From positions 176,647-240,646 of the forward strand of contig NZ_DLHN01000024.1 in NCBI RefSeq assembly GCF_002483235.1: a stretch of 64,000 nucleotides of DNA, given 5' to 3'. The translations under genes were made by a program, and so were the position numbers. This document shows, piece after piece, positions 42,872 through 52,558 of the stretch. Source of the stretch: Pedobacter glucosidilyticus (GTDB lineage: Bacteria > Bacteroidota > Bacteroidia > Sphingobacteriales > Sphingobacteriaceae). Every line of letters begins with the position of its first letter. Position 1 is the first letter of the stretch. The notes under the pieces were generated by a model. It was not told where the DNA came from. It saw nothing but the letters and a program-made list of their open reading frames with translations, and searched no databases.

Positions 42872-43522
42872 TCAGGTATTTTCTGTTTTAAATTTTGCTT
42901 TTAAAACTTCTATCACCGGAGGCATAATAGATACAATAATGATGGCTAGAATCACTAAACTAAAATTCTTTTGTATAAATGCCAAATTACCAAAGAAATA
43001 TCCTAAAAACAGGAAAATCGCTATCCACAAAAACGCCCCAATAACATTAAAAGAAGCAAATTTTTTATAATCCATCTCACCAATACCGGCAACAAAAGGT
43101 GCAAATGTGCGCACAATAGGTACAAACCTGGCGTAAATGATGGTTTTACCACCATGCTTTGCGAAGAAGTTTTGTGTTTTTACCAGATACTCTTTTTTAA
43201 GAAAAGGTATTTTACCGTTAAACGCTCTTATACCGTAACGCTTGCCTAGTTCGTAATTTAGGGAGTCTCCGGCAAAAGCTGCAATAAAAAGCAATACAGC
43301 TAATAAATAAATATTTAAACCTGTATTACCTGTACCTATTAAGGCTCCTGCCGCAAATAGCAGCGAGTCGCCAGGTAAGAAAGGCGTTACTACAAAACCT
43401 GTTTCGGCAAAAATAATCAGGAATAAGATAAGGTAAGTCCAAAATTGATAATCTCGGATGATTTCACTTAAATGGCGGTCTATGTGAAGTATAAAATCTA
43501 TTAATTGTCTAATAAGTTCCAC
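42872..43522 (-). CDS. DedA-family membrane protein
   Basis: A 216-residue protein that starts at GTG (43522). It has the VTT/DedA core: FAETGFVVTPFLPGDSLLFAAG (about 39-60), then GDSLNYELGKRYG and FIYARFVPIVRTFAPFVAGIGEM-type segments, with five or six membrane helices. DedA proteins act as undecaprenyl-phosphate or phospholipid transporters/scramblases. It lies 11 bp after the DUF4397 lipoprotein gene and is probably co-transcribed. Confidence 0.9.
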   Translation of the reverse strand: MELIRQLIDFILHIDRHLSEIIRDYQFWTYLILFLIIFAETGFVVTPFLPGDSLLFAAGALIGTGNTGLNIYLLAVLLFIAAFAGDSLNYELGKRYGIRAFNGKIPFLKKEYLVKTQNFFAKHGGKTIIYARFVPIVRTFAPFVAGIGEMDYKKFASFNVIGAFLWIAIFLFLGYFFGNLAFIQKNFSLVILAIIIVSIMPPVIEVLKAKFKTENT

Positions 43523-43533
43523 TGAAATTTGAT

Positions 43534-44226
43534 TTAATATTGAGCTATGATGGTATCGGCTCTTAAGCCCGTTCTGCTTGCTGTATCAACTAAATTGCTA
43601 ACAAAAAGGGTATATATACCGCCGTTTTCAAAATTATAAATAGGCAAATTAAGCCATAATGATCTATCGCTGGAAGCTAAAACTCTTAAACTATAGGTTT
43701 GAGCGTCCAATTCTACAAAGTTTGAAGCTGTTCTGTAAGTAGCATTGTTAAATAAAGCCGTACTATCAGAATTGATAACATTAAATGCTGGAGCATTTGG
43801 ACTTAAATTGATAAATCTAAGTTTGGCTTTATTTAGTGCTGGTGTATCTATATTATCTAAAGTTGCTACGTAAAATAAGGAAGTATCTGCCACAGCACCA
43901 GTTAAAAACAAGGAATGACTTCTACCTGGTTGTAAAAATATATTTTGGTTAAATAGTGTTCTAGACCCTTGCCTTACTTCTGCTAAGAATGTACCGCTTC
44001 TGGAAACAGTTAAATAAGTTGTATTATCTCTGAAAGTTAAGGGCGAGGCGTTTAGCTTTTCTCCGTTGAGGTAAAAATCTATACTGCCTACATCCGGAGA
44101 AGCATTAATCAGCATGATACGTGTGGCTGTAGTAGGTTGCGGTACAACCTCGGTTGGATCTGTACAAGAAATCCAGCCTAGAACTACCATACTAAAAAAT
44201 GCAAATATCTGAACTATATTTTTCAT
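43534..44226 (-). CDS. DUF4397-domain lipoprotein
   Basis: A 230-residue protein with a lipoprotein signal ending LGWISC (Cys21). Two Ig-like DUF4397 repeats begin at RIMLINASPDVGSIDFYLNG and KLRFINLSPNAPAFNVINSD. DUF4397 domains occur in surface-exposed Bacteroidota lipoproteins and have no known activity. First gene of a probable pair with dedA. Confidence 0.82.
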   Translation of the reverse strand: MKNIVQIFAFFSMVVLGWISCTDPTEVVPQPTTATRIMLINASPDVGSIDFYLNGEKLNASPLTFRDNTTYLTVSRSGTFLAEVRQGSRTLFNQNIFLQPGRSHSLFLTGAVADTSLFYVATLDNIDTPALNKAKLRFINLSPNAPAFNVINSDSTALFNNATYRTASNFVELDAQTYSLRVLASSDRSLWLNLPIYNFENGGIYTLFVSNLVDTASRTGLRADTIIAQY

Positions 44227-44299
44227 AAGGCTGCCGCCAACGTTTAACCAGTCTTAATAACGCACAAAGGTATTGCTTTTTATAGATTATTTTAAAATA

Positions 44300-44330
44300 T
44301 AAATGGCCCGATAAATATCAGGCCATTTTA
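44300..44330 (-). terminator. Terminator of dnaN
   Basis: AAATGGCC and GGCCATTT, with GAT/ATC extending the stem inward, form a strong hairpin about 20 bp after the dnaN stop, followed on the minus strand by ATATTTTAAAA. Confidence 0.75.
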
Positions 44331-44349
44331 TATAAAATTTGATGTTTAA

Positions 44350-45474
44350 CTATGCGTAATTATTTAACATTACTGGCATAACCAACATTAAAATGTCTTC
44401 ATTTTCATCTTTAATGCTTGGGAAAAGTAAACCTGCTCTGTTAGGTGTAGACATTTCTATGGTAATTTCCTCGCCCGATAAGTTATTTAACATCTCTATT
44501 AAGAACTTAGCATTGAAACCTATTTCCATATCTTCACCATCGTATTGACAGCCAATACGCTCATGAGCTTCGTTAGAAAAATCAATATCTTCTGAAGAGA
44601 TGTGTAACTCGCTACCGCTGATTTTTAATCTTACTTGATGTGTAGTTTTGTTAGCAAAAATAACTACCCTTTTTAAACAGTTCAGGAATAAACTTCTATC
44701 TAAAGTTAATTTATTAGGGTTATTTTGAGGGATTACCGCCTCGTAATCTGGATAACGCTCATCTATCAACCTACAAATTAAGCTGATGTTAGCAAATTTG
44801 AAGAAAGCACTAGTTGCGTTATATTCTACTGCTACATTTACATCTTCTGCTGGTAATGATGATTTTAAAAGGTTTAAAGCTTTTTTTGGTAAGATAAAAG
44901 ATGTTGCACTTTCTGCTTGTGCATCATTTCTTCTGTATCTTACTAATTTATGTGCATCAGTAGCCACAAAAGTAATGTTTTGTGGAGAAAGCTGACAAAA
45001 AACACCTGTCATAGCCGGACGTAATTCATCATTACTTACAGCAAAAATGGTTTTGTTAATAGCTTCTGCTAAAACAGATGCTGGTAAATTAACGGTAGCT
45101 GCATTTTCTACTGTAGGGATTTTAGGGAAATCATCACCGTTTTCTCCGCTTAGTTTATACTTACCGTCTCCGGCACTAATCTCAATAGCAAAAGTTTTAT
45201 CATCTACAGAGAAAGCAACTGGCTGCTCTGGAAGTGTCTTTAAAGTATCTAATAATATTTTAGATGGCACTGCAATTTTACCACCTTCTTTAGACTCTAC
45301 AGCCAAAGAAGTAATCATACTGGTTTGTAAATCTGTGGCTGAAATTACCAAACTGCCCTCTTTTATCTCAAATAAAAAGTTTTCTAATATGGGTAAAACA
45401 GCACTGCTGCTTAATGCGCCACTTACTGCTTGTAAATGTTTTAATAACGTTGACGTAGAAACAATGAATCTCAT
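44350..45474 (-). CDS. dnaN: DNA polymerase III beta subunit (sliding clamp)
   Basis: A 374-residue protein of three similar clamp domains. It begins MRFIVSTSTLLKHLQAVSGAL and contains the typical FVATDAHKLVRYRR and the C-terminal LVMPVMLNNYA. The dimeric ring holds DNA polymerase III and other repair proteins on DNA. It lies downstream of gldG on the same strand (48 bp gap), away from dnaA. Confidence 0.95.
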   Translation of the reverse strand: MRFIVSTSTLLKHLQAVSGALSSSAVLPILENFLFEIKEGSLVISATDLQTSMITSLAVESKEGGKIAVPSKILLDTLKTLPEQPVAFSVDDKTFAIEISAGDGKYKLSGENGDDFPKIPTVENAATVNLPASVLAEAINKTIFAVSNDELRPAMTGVFCQLSPQNITFVATDAHKLVRYRRNDAQAESATSFILPKKALNLLKSSLPAEDVNVAVEYNATSAFFKFANISLICRLIDERYPDYEAVIPQNNPNKLTLDRSLFLNCLKRVVIFANKTTHQVRLKISGSELHISSEDIDFSNEAHERIGCQYDGEDMEIGFNAKFLIEMLNNLSGEEITIEMSTPNRAGLLFPSIKDENEDILMLVMPVMLNNYA

Positions 45475-45522
45475 CTTATCGGTTGTGTTTAATGCTATTA
45501 TTAAGTACCAAAAATATAAATT

Positions 45523-47208
45523 TTAAGCAGTATACCTGCGTTTCCTATAAATATGTTGAAAAATTCCAAAAACTACAATTAAAACAACAGGAAACAACAT
45601 ATTTATAAGCTGCCATGTTAATTTCTCTTCTACAATTTTAGCTTTATCCAGTAATCTTAGTTTAATTTCTTTACTTCTAAGCTTAATAAGCTCCGCATCG
45701 TTGGTTAAATAATCTGCTAAATTGAGTAAAAAGGTTTTGTTACCGAAGGTTTGTTGCGTGTAACGGTCGTAACCCAACGGAAAAACAGAACCATCTGTAG
45801 CACTTATCTGATTTTTTAGGATATCGCCATCACTAAAGACAACCATTTTGGTAAACTTACTTTCTGGAATAAAGGCAGAAGCCGGTATTCCTTCTGGCAA
45901 CATTCTGTTTTTAAATATGGAAGTAAACTTACCTTCAACTAAAACACATACCGGCTTAGGCTCGCTTTGGAAAGTTTTTGGATCTGGTGTTTGCTCTACC
46001 ATATTTAAAGAAATTAAGGTCGGCGTATTTAGTTTTCTGCTAAAAGGAGATGTTGTTAATAATACTTCTTGCCTTATACCTTGAACTGCAATGGTGTCTA
46101 TGGTGTTGATAAACTCGGTTTTGATACCTTCTAAATTCTTCACAATAGGATTGCTAGAAAAAGGCATAATGATAGGATAAAACAACCAAGGTACCATTTG
46201 TATTTGCCCCTCTCCTGCTATATTCCCCACGTTAAGAGGAATTTGCATACAATTCATATCACCAACCAAATCATAGTTTATGCGGATACCGTATTTAAAT
46301 AATTGATCATCAAGATTTAGTTTCTTCGGGAATGCTAGCTGCTCGCCATTACCTTGCTGCATGCTATCTAGCTCGGCATGTACTTGGTCTATAGCCCAAA
46401 AAACTTTACCGCCTTGCATCAGGTATTGGTCTATTTTAAATTTTTCTAGTTCAGTAAATTCTTCATTAGGCTTAGGGATGATGAGAAGTTTTATCTTTTT
46501 TAAACCTTCTTCGGTAATTTCTTTTAAATCTACCCTACCTACTTCATAACCTTCTGACAAGGCTAGCATAGCGTCTTGAAGTTGCAAATCAGTAAGTTCG
46601 CCATGCCCTTCTGTTAAAGCTACACGAGGTTTACCGCCCGCTGTAATTTTTTTTATGGTTGATGTAAAAGCGTATTCTAAATTCTGAATAGAGTTATTCA
46701 AAACCTCTTCTGGATTTAAGCCTATTCTGGTTTGTAAAAGTTTAACAGGTATTTCTCTACCCTTAAAACTTACCAATGCAGCCGGGAAGATGAGTTTTTG
46801 CGTTAACCCACCTTCTTGTTTAACGCTAAGATTTGTAGGTTCTATTCCTTTATTATAAAGCTCTTCAAAAAACAATTGTTGCTCTTGCTGATTTTTATCT
46901 GCCGCAGGATCTATAAACTCAAACTGAAGATTAGCACCTGCATAAGCTTTATAATCACCTAATAAATCTTGAGTTGCATTTCTTAGTCTTTTAAAACCCG
47001 CAGGAAAATCTCCCTCTAAATAAACTGTTATTTTTACAGGCTCTTTTAAATTGCGTAATATTTCTTCTGTGGTGTCAGAAAGGGTAAATCTTTTCTCTTT
47101 GGTAAAGTCTATCCTGGTAAAGAAAAACTGAGCAAAAACTTGCACCAAAACAACTGCAAATAATACCAAAGCTAAATGTAGTAGGTCTTTTTTCTTTTGA
47201 TTTACCAT
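45523..47208 (-). CDS. gldG: GldG, gliding-associated ABC transporter component
   Basis: A 561-residue protein with an N-terminal helix (about 10-30) and a C-terminal helix (about 533-554), and a large periplasmic domain between them (RLRNATQDLLGDYKAYAG..., a DUF4350/ABC-2-like Gld region). GldG works with GldF and GldA in an ABC complex required for gliding in Flavobacterium, and is also found in non-gliding Bacteroidota. Its start overlaps the gldF stop by 7 bp. Confidence 0.9.
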   Translation of the reverse strand: MVNQKKKDLLHLALVLFAVVLVQVFAQFFFTRIDFTKEKRFTLSDTTEEILRNLKEPVKITVYLEGDFPAGFKRLRNATQDLLGDYKAYAGANLQFEFIDPAADKNQQEQQLFFEELYNKGIEPTNLSVKQEGGLTQKLIFPAALVSFKGREIPVKLLQTRIGLNPEEVLNNSIQNLEYAFTSTIKKITAGGKPRVALTEGHGELTDLQLQDAMLALSEGYEVGRVDLKEITEEGLKKIKLLIIPKPNEEFTELEKFKIDQYLMQGGKVFWAIDQVHAELDSMQQGNGEQLAFPKKLNLDDQLFKYGIRINYDLVGDMNCMQIPLNVGNIAGEGQIQMVPWLFYPIIMPFSSNPIVKNLEGIKTEFINTIDTIAVQGIRQEVLLTTSPFSRKLNTPTLISLNMVEQTPDPKTFQSEPKPVCVLVEGKFTSIFKNRMLPEGIPASAFIPESKFTKMVVFSDGDILKNQISATDGSVFPLGYDRYTQQTFGNKTFLLNLADYLTNDAELIKLRSKEIKLRLLDKAKIVEEKLTWQLINMLFPVVLIVVFGIFQHIYRKRRYTA

Positions 47209-47930
47209 TTTCTACCTCCTAAAATAGTTTTTGTGAGTACCAAAAAAACGGTAATCAAGCTTAAGAAGTACAATAAATCTCGGGTATCTAAAACCCCTCT
47301 ACTGATAGCCTGGTAATGATGATTAATCCCTAAATTTATAATGACATCATCTATTTTTTGTAGAGCTAAAAGCTGGCTGATAGCATCAAATCCGCTGAAA
47401 GCGAAAAAGCTTAAAAAAACTGCAATAGCAAAAGCTATGATTTGATTTTTAGTGATAGATGAACAAAAAACACCTATAGCCACATAGGCTGCACCCAATA
47501 ATATCAAGCCGATGTAAGAACCTATAACAGCGCCAGCATCTACATTGCCTTCAACAGCGCCTAAATGATAAACGGTATAATAATAAATCACGGTAGGTAA
47601 TATGGCTATGATAACCAAGGCTAGGGCGGCGAGGTATTTGCCTAATACAATTTGCCAATCTGTAAGTGGTTTGGTTGCTAATAACTCAAACGTACCTTCT
47701 TTTTTTTCTTCTGCTAAAGAGCGCATGGTTATAGCAGGTATCAAAAACATGAATAAATACGGTGCTATATTGAATAAACTATCTAAACCTGCATAGCCGT
47801 AATCTAAAATGCTGGTATCTGGAAAAATCCATAAAAACAGACCCATTGCGGTAAGAAAAATAACGATGGTGATGTAAGCCACCAATGAGCTGAAATAAGA
47901 ATTAAGTTCTTTTATAAATATCGTTAGCAT
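47202..47930 (-). CDS. gldF: GldF, ABC transporter permease
   Basis: A 242-residue ABC-2-type permease with six membrane helices. ITMRSLAEEKKEGTFELLATKPLTDWQIVLGKYLAAL (about 68-104) is the coupling helix region seen in GldF and NosY-like permeases. It shares one base with the gldA stop (TAATG) and overlaps gldG by 7 bp, so the three are translationally coupled. Confidence 0.92.
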   Translation of the reverse strand: MLTIFIKELNSYFSSLVAYITIVIFLTAMGLFLWIFPDTSILDYGYAGLDSLFNIAPYLFMFLIPAITMRSLAEEKKEGTFELLATKPLTDWQIVLGKYLAALALVIIAILPTVIYYYTVYHLGAVEGNVDAGAVIGSYIGLILLGAAYVAIGVFCSSITKNQIIAFAIAVFLSFFAFSGFDAISQLLALQKIDDVIINLGINHHYQAISRGVLDTRDLLYFLSLITVFLVLTKTILGGRKW

Positions 47931-48643
47931 TAATTCTCTTTGGTTAAAGCTACAAATATAGGTTCAATATTTTGGGTATGATGCTTTTGTAATAGTGTTT
48001 CTAAACGGTCATGAGCAACAATTTCACCTTTATTGATGATGATGACATCGTCACAAACGGCCTCTACCTCTTGCATAATATGGGTTGATAAGATGACAGT
48101 TTTGGTTTTCCCTAAATCTTTAATCAGCTTTCTAATTTCTATCAGTTGGTTTGGGTCTAGGCCCGATGTTGGTTCATCTAAAATAAGTACTTGGGGGTCA
48201 TGAATGATAGCTTGTGCCAAGCCAACCCTTTGTTTATACCCTTTTGATAGTTGGCCGATTTTCTTATGCTGCTCTGGCCCTAAACCTGTAAGCTGTATAA
48301 CTTCCTGAATGCGTGTTTTAGGGTTCTTTATTTGATGTATATCGCAAATAAAGGCCAGAAACTCTTTTACATACATTTCTGGATACAATGGATTGCTTTC
48401 TGGTAAATAACCGATATGCTTTTTAGCATCAAGCGTATGGGTATTTACATCAAAACCACAAACACTAGCATTTCCGGCGGTCTGAGGTAAATAACCTGTT
48501 AAAATTTTCATAGTTGTTGATTTACCTGCACCATTAGGTCCTAAAAAACCCAATACCCTGCCGGTGAAAGCTTCAAAAGAAATTCCGTTAACTGCTTTTT
48601 GAGCACCGTAAACTTTATATAAACCAGATACCTTTACAGACAT
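47930..48643 (-). CDS. gldA: GldA, ABC transporter ATP-binding protein
   Basis: The start at ATG 48643 (MSVKVSGLYKVYGAQKAVNG) is preferred over an ATG five codons upstream (48658). It has Walker A GPNGAGKST, the ABC signature LSKGYKQRVGLAQA, Walker B VLILDEPTSGLDP and the switch His in STHIMQEVE. It energises the GldF/GldG complex. It leads the gldA-gldF-gldG operon; in Flavobacterium johnsoniae gldA is not next to gldFG. Confidence 0.92.
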   Translation of the reverse strand: MSVKVSGLYKVYGAQKAVNGISFEAFTGRVLGFLGPNGAGKSTTMKILTGYLPQTAGNASVCGFDVNTHTLDAKKHIGYLPESNPLYPEMYVKEFLAFICDIHQIKNPKTRIQEVIQLTGLGPEQHKKIGQLSKGYKQRVGLAQAIIHDPQVLILDEPTSGLDPNQLIEIRKLIKDLGKTKTVILSTHIMQEVEAVCDDVIIINKGEIVAHDRLETLLQKHHTQNIEPIFVALTKEN

Positions 48644-48684
48644 GGCGCAATTTAACAATTTGCCATCATGTTAGGCGAAAATTA

Positions 48685-50628
48685 TTACAGCTTAACTTCT
48701 TTTACCATCAAATTAAGACTACCCGCTGTTGATGGTTTTATTAAAGTTAAGTTGATACGATAAATATTATCACCCCAATTACGTTTAACGCCTTTATCCT
48801 CAGGGATACCTAATTTAACTTTTTCTATATTGGCGTTTAATAAAGAAGCGTCATACTGAATGGCAAAATGTTTCTTTACACTGTCTTTTTCATATTTGAT
48901 GATGATTAAGCCGGGCGATTTTACTTCTGGCGGATAACAAGTCATTAAATGATTGATAAAAGCACCTTCTGCTTTTAATTGATAAGTATCCTTAATCTGA
49001 ACGTTTTTTCCTCTGTTTAAAGTAATAGCCCTTTTCCAACTTATTAAACCAGCTTCTTTAGGGTAAGATTTAGCAATATCCAAGGCAAAAACAACTTTTG
49101 ATTTATTTTCTGTGAAATTTAGATCTGTAGCTTTAAAAGCTCTCCCGGGGCTTTGTACACAACCATTAACTGTTGGGGTATTATGATAATCAGATGAATT
49201 AAACCAAATGTCATATCTATCACCAGAAAATGTTCTTCTGGTATAAGTACCACTACCAACATCTATCAATAGCGGATTTCCATCAACATAAACCATAAAA
49301 TTGCCAATATCATTATGGTTATGACTTTCATCATTATGCCCACCTTTTGCAGCTATGGTAAGTCCTTTAGTACTGCCAGCTTTATCACGAGCCAGCATTA
49401 CCTGCGTTTCTGGCAACCAAACACTTTTAGGTAGAGGAAGTTGTTTTGGTACCTTCCTTAATTCCTCATCTAAAAAAAGCTCAAAGAAATTCCTAAAGAT
49501 GTGAAATCTAGAAACTTTAGTGCCTGGTTTGTAGTAATAGGCACCAAACTTCATCATGTTTTCATCGTTTATAGCTTTTCCAAAGCGATAAATCATAGGT
49601 GCATCCATACTTGGTTTCGGACTTGCATCAGCAAAATTGATGAAATAGGTTTCGCTAATTTGTGCCTTGTAAATAAATGCAGCCATATTTTTTATCTTTT
49701 GATCTTGATAAGTATAGTTAAAGGCATCATTTGTGACTAGGTTTAAAAGAGACAGATTATCGTATAAAGCTGCCGCTGCTGCACCCCAATAACCCGGGCC
49801 TTCATCACAACCGCCATCTAAGGGATATGGATTTAAGAAATTATCTAAAACACTTAATATCTTATGTACCGCTTCTGCTCTTTTATCTTCATTTTTTTCA
49901 ATCAGCAAAACGGTATTTAACCAGTTAGAGCAAATCCATGGATTCCAATTATTAGGTCTTCTACCGTCTTCATTACCGCCCATAAAACCATGCTTTTTAG
50001 TCATTAAAGGCGATAAAACTCTATTTTCAATCTCGTAATAAATACGCTTTCTTAGTTGCGGAGAGACTTTATCCAGTTTTTCGGCTAAATAATAATCAAC
50101 CCAAGAAAATAGTGTAGCGGTTTCTGCGGCAAACAAATCAACAAAAGGTTCAGAAACATCCATCAAACCAGCGTTTTCCTTTTTCCTAGGTAAATGAGCC
50201 GATATCCCCCAAAAAGATTCTTCGCTGATAGACCAAATTCCATTAATGATTTGATCAGTAAAACGACCTTTATTTTCATAAATCTCAGCAAATAACAAAG
50301 TCAATAAAACTTCTCTTTTTTTGAAACTTATGTTTTGATATTCTTCCCTATCGCCAGTTCTTTCTACCAATAAGGAAACCGTAGCAGGTATAGATGGCCA
50401 AGAGTAATTGAGATAAGTTTCTGCTTTTGCAAGATTTTCTTTTAAAGTTTCCTGATTTGCTTTAGCCCATTCTTGGCGCTCTTGAATTTTGGGAAACGGT
50501 TTCCATGTAGATTGCGAGATGAGTAACTTCCTTAAAGCTTCTGTATTGTATTTACCACTGAGTAAATTTTGAGCAACTACTTGTTGCAGGCTTGCTATGA
50601 GAATAACAGCAAGTAATATTTTTTTCAT
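48685..50628 (-). CDS. Heparinase II/III-family polysaccharide lyase
   Basis: A 647-residue secreted protein with a signal peptide cleaved after VVA (residue 19). An (alpha/alpha) toroid (about 50-400) is followed by a beta-sandwich that opens with AAKGGHNDESHNHNDIGNFM, the His/Asn-rich segment of heparinase II/III proteins, and FNSSDYHNTPTVNG. It is expected to cleave uronic-acid polysaccharides by beta-elimination; the substrate is unclear. No SusC/D pair is next to it, so it is not in a classical PUL. Confidence 0.85.
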   Translation of the reverse strand: MKKILLAVILIASLQQVVAQNLLSGKYNTEALRKLLISQSTWKPFPKIQERQEWAKANQETLKENLAKAETYLNYSWPSIPATVSLLVERTGDREEYQNISFKKREVLLTLLFAEIYENKGRFTDQIINGIWSISEESFWGISAHLPRKKENAGLMDVSEPFVDLFAAETATLFSWVDYYLAEKLDKVSPQLRKRIYYEIENRVLSPLMTKKHGFMGGNEDGRRPNNWNPWICSNWLNTVLLIEKNEDKRAEAVHKILSVLDNFLNPYPLDGGCDEGPGYWGAAAAALYDNLSLLNLVTNDAFNYTYQDQKIKNMAAFIYKAQISETYFINFADASPKPSMDAPMIYRFGKAINDENMMKFGAYYYKPGTKVSRFHIFRNFFELFLDEELRKVPKQLPLPKSVWLPETQVMLARDKAGSTKGLTIAAKGGHNDESHNHNDIGNFMVYVDGNPLLIDVGSGTYTRRTFSGDRYDIWFNSSDYHNTPTVNGCVQSPGRAFKATDLNFTENKSKVVFALDIAKSYPKEAGLISWKRAITLNRGKNVQIKDTYQLKAEGAFINHLMTCYPPEVKSPGLIIIKYEKDSVKKHFAIQYDASLLNANIEKVKLGIPEDKGVKRNWGDNIYRINLTLIKPSTAGSLNLMVKEVKL

Positions 50629-50762
50629 GTTGTTGGTTTAAAATTGGTTTTGCTAATATATTATTATTCAGCGAGGTTTATAAACAAGCCTTTATCAATA
50701 CACTAAAAAAATTTAGCATAAAATAGAGTTAAAAATTACTGCAATGTTATATTTGCAGCATC

Positions 50763-52397
50763 ATGGCAAAAAATAACGACGAACTTTTTAAAAATGTAAT
50801 ATCACACGCTAAAGAATACGGTTTTGTTTTCCAAAGCAGTGAAATATATGACGGACTTAGTGCTGTTTATGATTATGGACAACTAGGTGCTGAGTTGAAG
50901 AACAATATCAAAACCTACTGGTGGAAAGCCATGGTGCAAATGAATGAAAATATTGTAGGTATTGATTCTGCAATTTTTATGCACCCAAAAATATGGAAAG
51001 CCAGTGGACACGTAGATGGTTTTAACGACCCTATGATTGATAATAAAGACTCTAAAAAGCGTTACAGAGCCGACCAATTATTGGAAGATAAAATTGCAGA
51101 ATATTTAGAATCCCCTTTAAAATTATATCCGATTTTAAGTGATGCGTTCAATAAAAATAAAGCTGCAATTGAATATAGCAAAACCACTCATAATCCCGAT
51201 GAATATTCTAAAATTGTAAGGGAAAGAATAAAAGCAGGACTACCATTTGAAATTGATATTCAGAACTCCGTACCACAGGAAATCTATGATCAATATTTGA
51301 AAGGGATACTTCTTCAATTTGAGTTAGATATTGCTCTTAATGAAGAAGATTTACCACGTTTAAAAGCTTTAATAGAAGAGCATGAAATTGTTTGCCCAGT
51401 ATCTGGTACAAGAAATTGGACAGATGTTCGTCAGTTTAACCTGATGTTTTCTACCCAAATGGGTGCTATGGCCGATGGTTCTGATGAAGTTTATTTAAGA
51501 CCAGAAACTGCACAAGGTATTTTCGTAAATTTTCTAAATGTTCAAAAATCTGGAAGGATGAAAATACCTTTCGGGATTGCACAAATTGGTAAAGCTTTCA
51601 GAAATGAAGTTATTGCTCGTCAATTTATCATGCGTATGCGTGAGTTTGAACAAATGGAAATGCAATTTTTTGTACGCCCCGGCACTGAGATGGAGTGGTA
51701 CAAGCATTGGAAAGAAACCCGTTTAAAATGGCATTTAGCCTTAGGTACCAACCCTGATAAATACCGTTTCCATGATCATAGCAAACTAGCACATTATGCA
51801 AATGCGGCTGTAGATATTGAATTTGAATTTCCTTTTGGTTTTAAAGAAGTTGAAGGTATACACTCCAGAACAGATTTTGATTTAAGTCAACACCAAGAGT
51901 TTTCTGGTAAAAAAATGCAGTTTTTTGACCCAGAAATTAATCAAAACTACGTTCCTTACGTGATAGAAACTTCAATAGGTTTAGACCGTTTCTTTTTGCT
52001 TACGCTGATAAACTCTTTTGAAGAACAAGATTTAAGTACTGCTGATAAGCAAGATTCTAGAAGTGTTTTACATTTACACCCAGCTTTAGCGCCTTACAAA
52101 GCTGCCGTGTTACCATTAACTAAGAAAGATGGTTTGCCAGAAAAAGCTAGAGAAATTATGAACCGTTTGAAATTAGATTTCAATATGGCTTATGATGAAA
52201 AAGACTCTATTGGTAAACGTTATAGAAGACAAGATGCTATTGGTACACCTTTCTGTATTACGGTAGATCATCAAAGTTTAGAAGACAATACGGTAACGAT
52301 AAGACACAGAGATAGCATGGAGCAAGAACGCGTTGCTATTGATGAATTAGAGAATATGATTGCCAAACTTGTTAGTTGGAAGAATATACTATCGTAA
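50763..52397 (+). CDS. glyS: Glycine--tRNA ligase (single-chain type)
   Basis: A 544-residue class II aminoacyl-tRNA synthetase of the alpha2 (eukaryote-like) type. The class II motifs are seen as YLRPETAQGIFVNFLNVQKSGRMKIPFGIAQIGKAFRNEV and FIMRMREFEQMEMQFFVRPG; the C-terminal anticodon-binding domain starts near HLHPALAPYKAAVLPL. The insert around 70-200 makes it slightly longer than many. Monocistronic with a terminator. Confidence 0.95.
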   Translation: MAKNNDELFKNVISHAKEYGFVFQSSEIYDGLSAVYDYGQLGAELKNNIKTYWWKAMVQMNENIVGIDSAIFMHPKIWKASGHVDGFNDPMIDNKDSKKRYRADQLLEDKIAEYLESPLKLYPILSDAFNKNKAAIEYSKTTHNPDEYSKIVRERIKAGLPFEIDIQNSVPQEIYDQYLKGILLQFELDIALNEEDLPRLKALIEEHEIVCPVSGTRNWTDVRQFNLMFSTQMGAMADGSDEVYLRPETAQGIFVNFLNVQKSGRMKIPFGIAQIGKAFRNEVIARQFIMRMREFEQMEMQFFVRPGTEMEWYKHWKETRLKWHLALGTNPDKYRFHDHSKLAHYANAAVDIEFEFPFGFKEVEGIHSRTDFDLSQHQEFSGKKMQFFDPEINQNYVPYVIETSIGLDRFFLLTLINSFEEQDLSTADKQDSRSVLHLHPALAPYKAAVLPLTKKDGLPEKAREIMNRLKLDFNMAYDEKDSIGKRYRRQDAIGTPFCITVDHQSLEDNTVTIRHRDSMEQERVAIDELENMIAKLVSWKNILS

Positions 52398-52421
52398 ATA
52401 ATAACCCTATACTGATATTTT

Positions 52422-52451
52422 AAGACCCGATTTACTCATCGGGTCTTTTTT
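52422..52451 (+). terminator. Terminator of glyS
   Basis: AAGACCCGA and TCGGGTCTT form a 9-bp stem with an 8-base loop, followed by a T run, 24 bp after the stop codon. Confidence 0.9.
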
Positions 52452-52558
52452 ATGAGATAATGCCATAATTTAGTTAAAATTTTAAAAAAGAACTTAAAAA
52501 TGTAAACAACTATTTCTCTTACAATTTAAAAACAAGTAGATTAGCCTGTGTTTTTATA

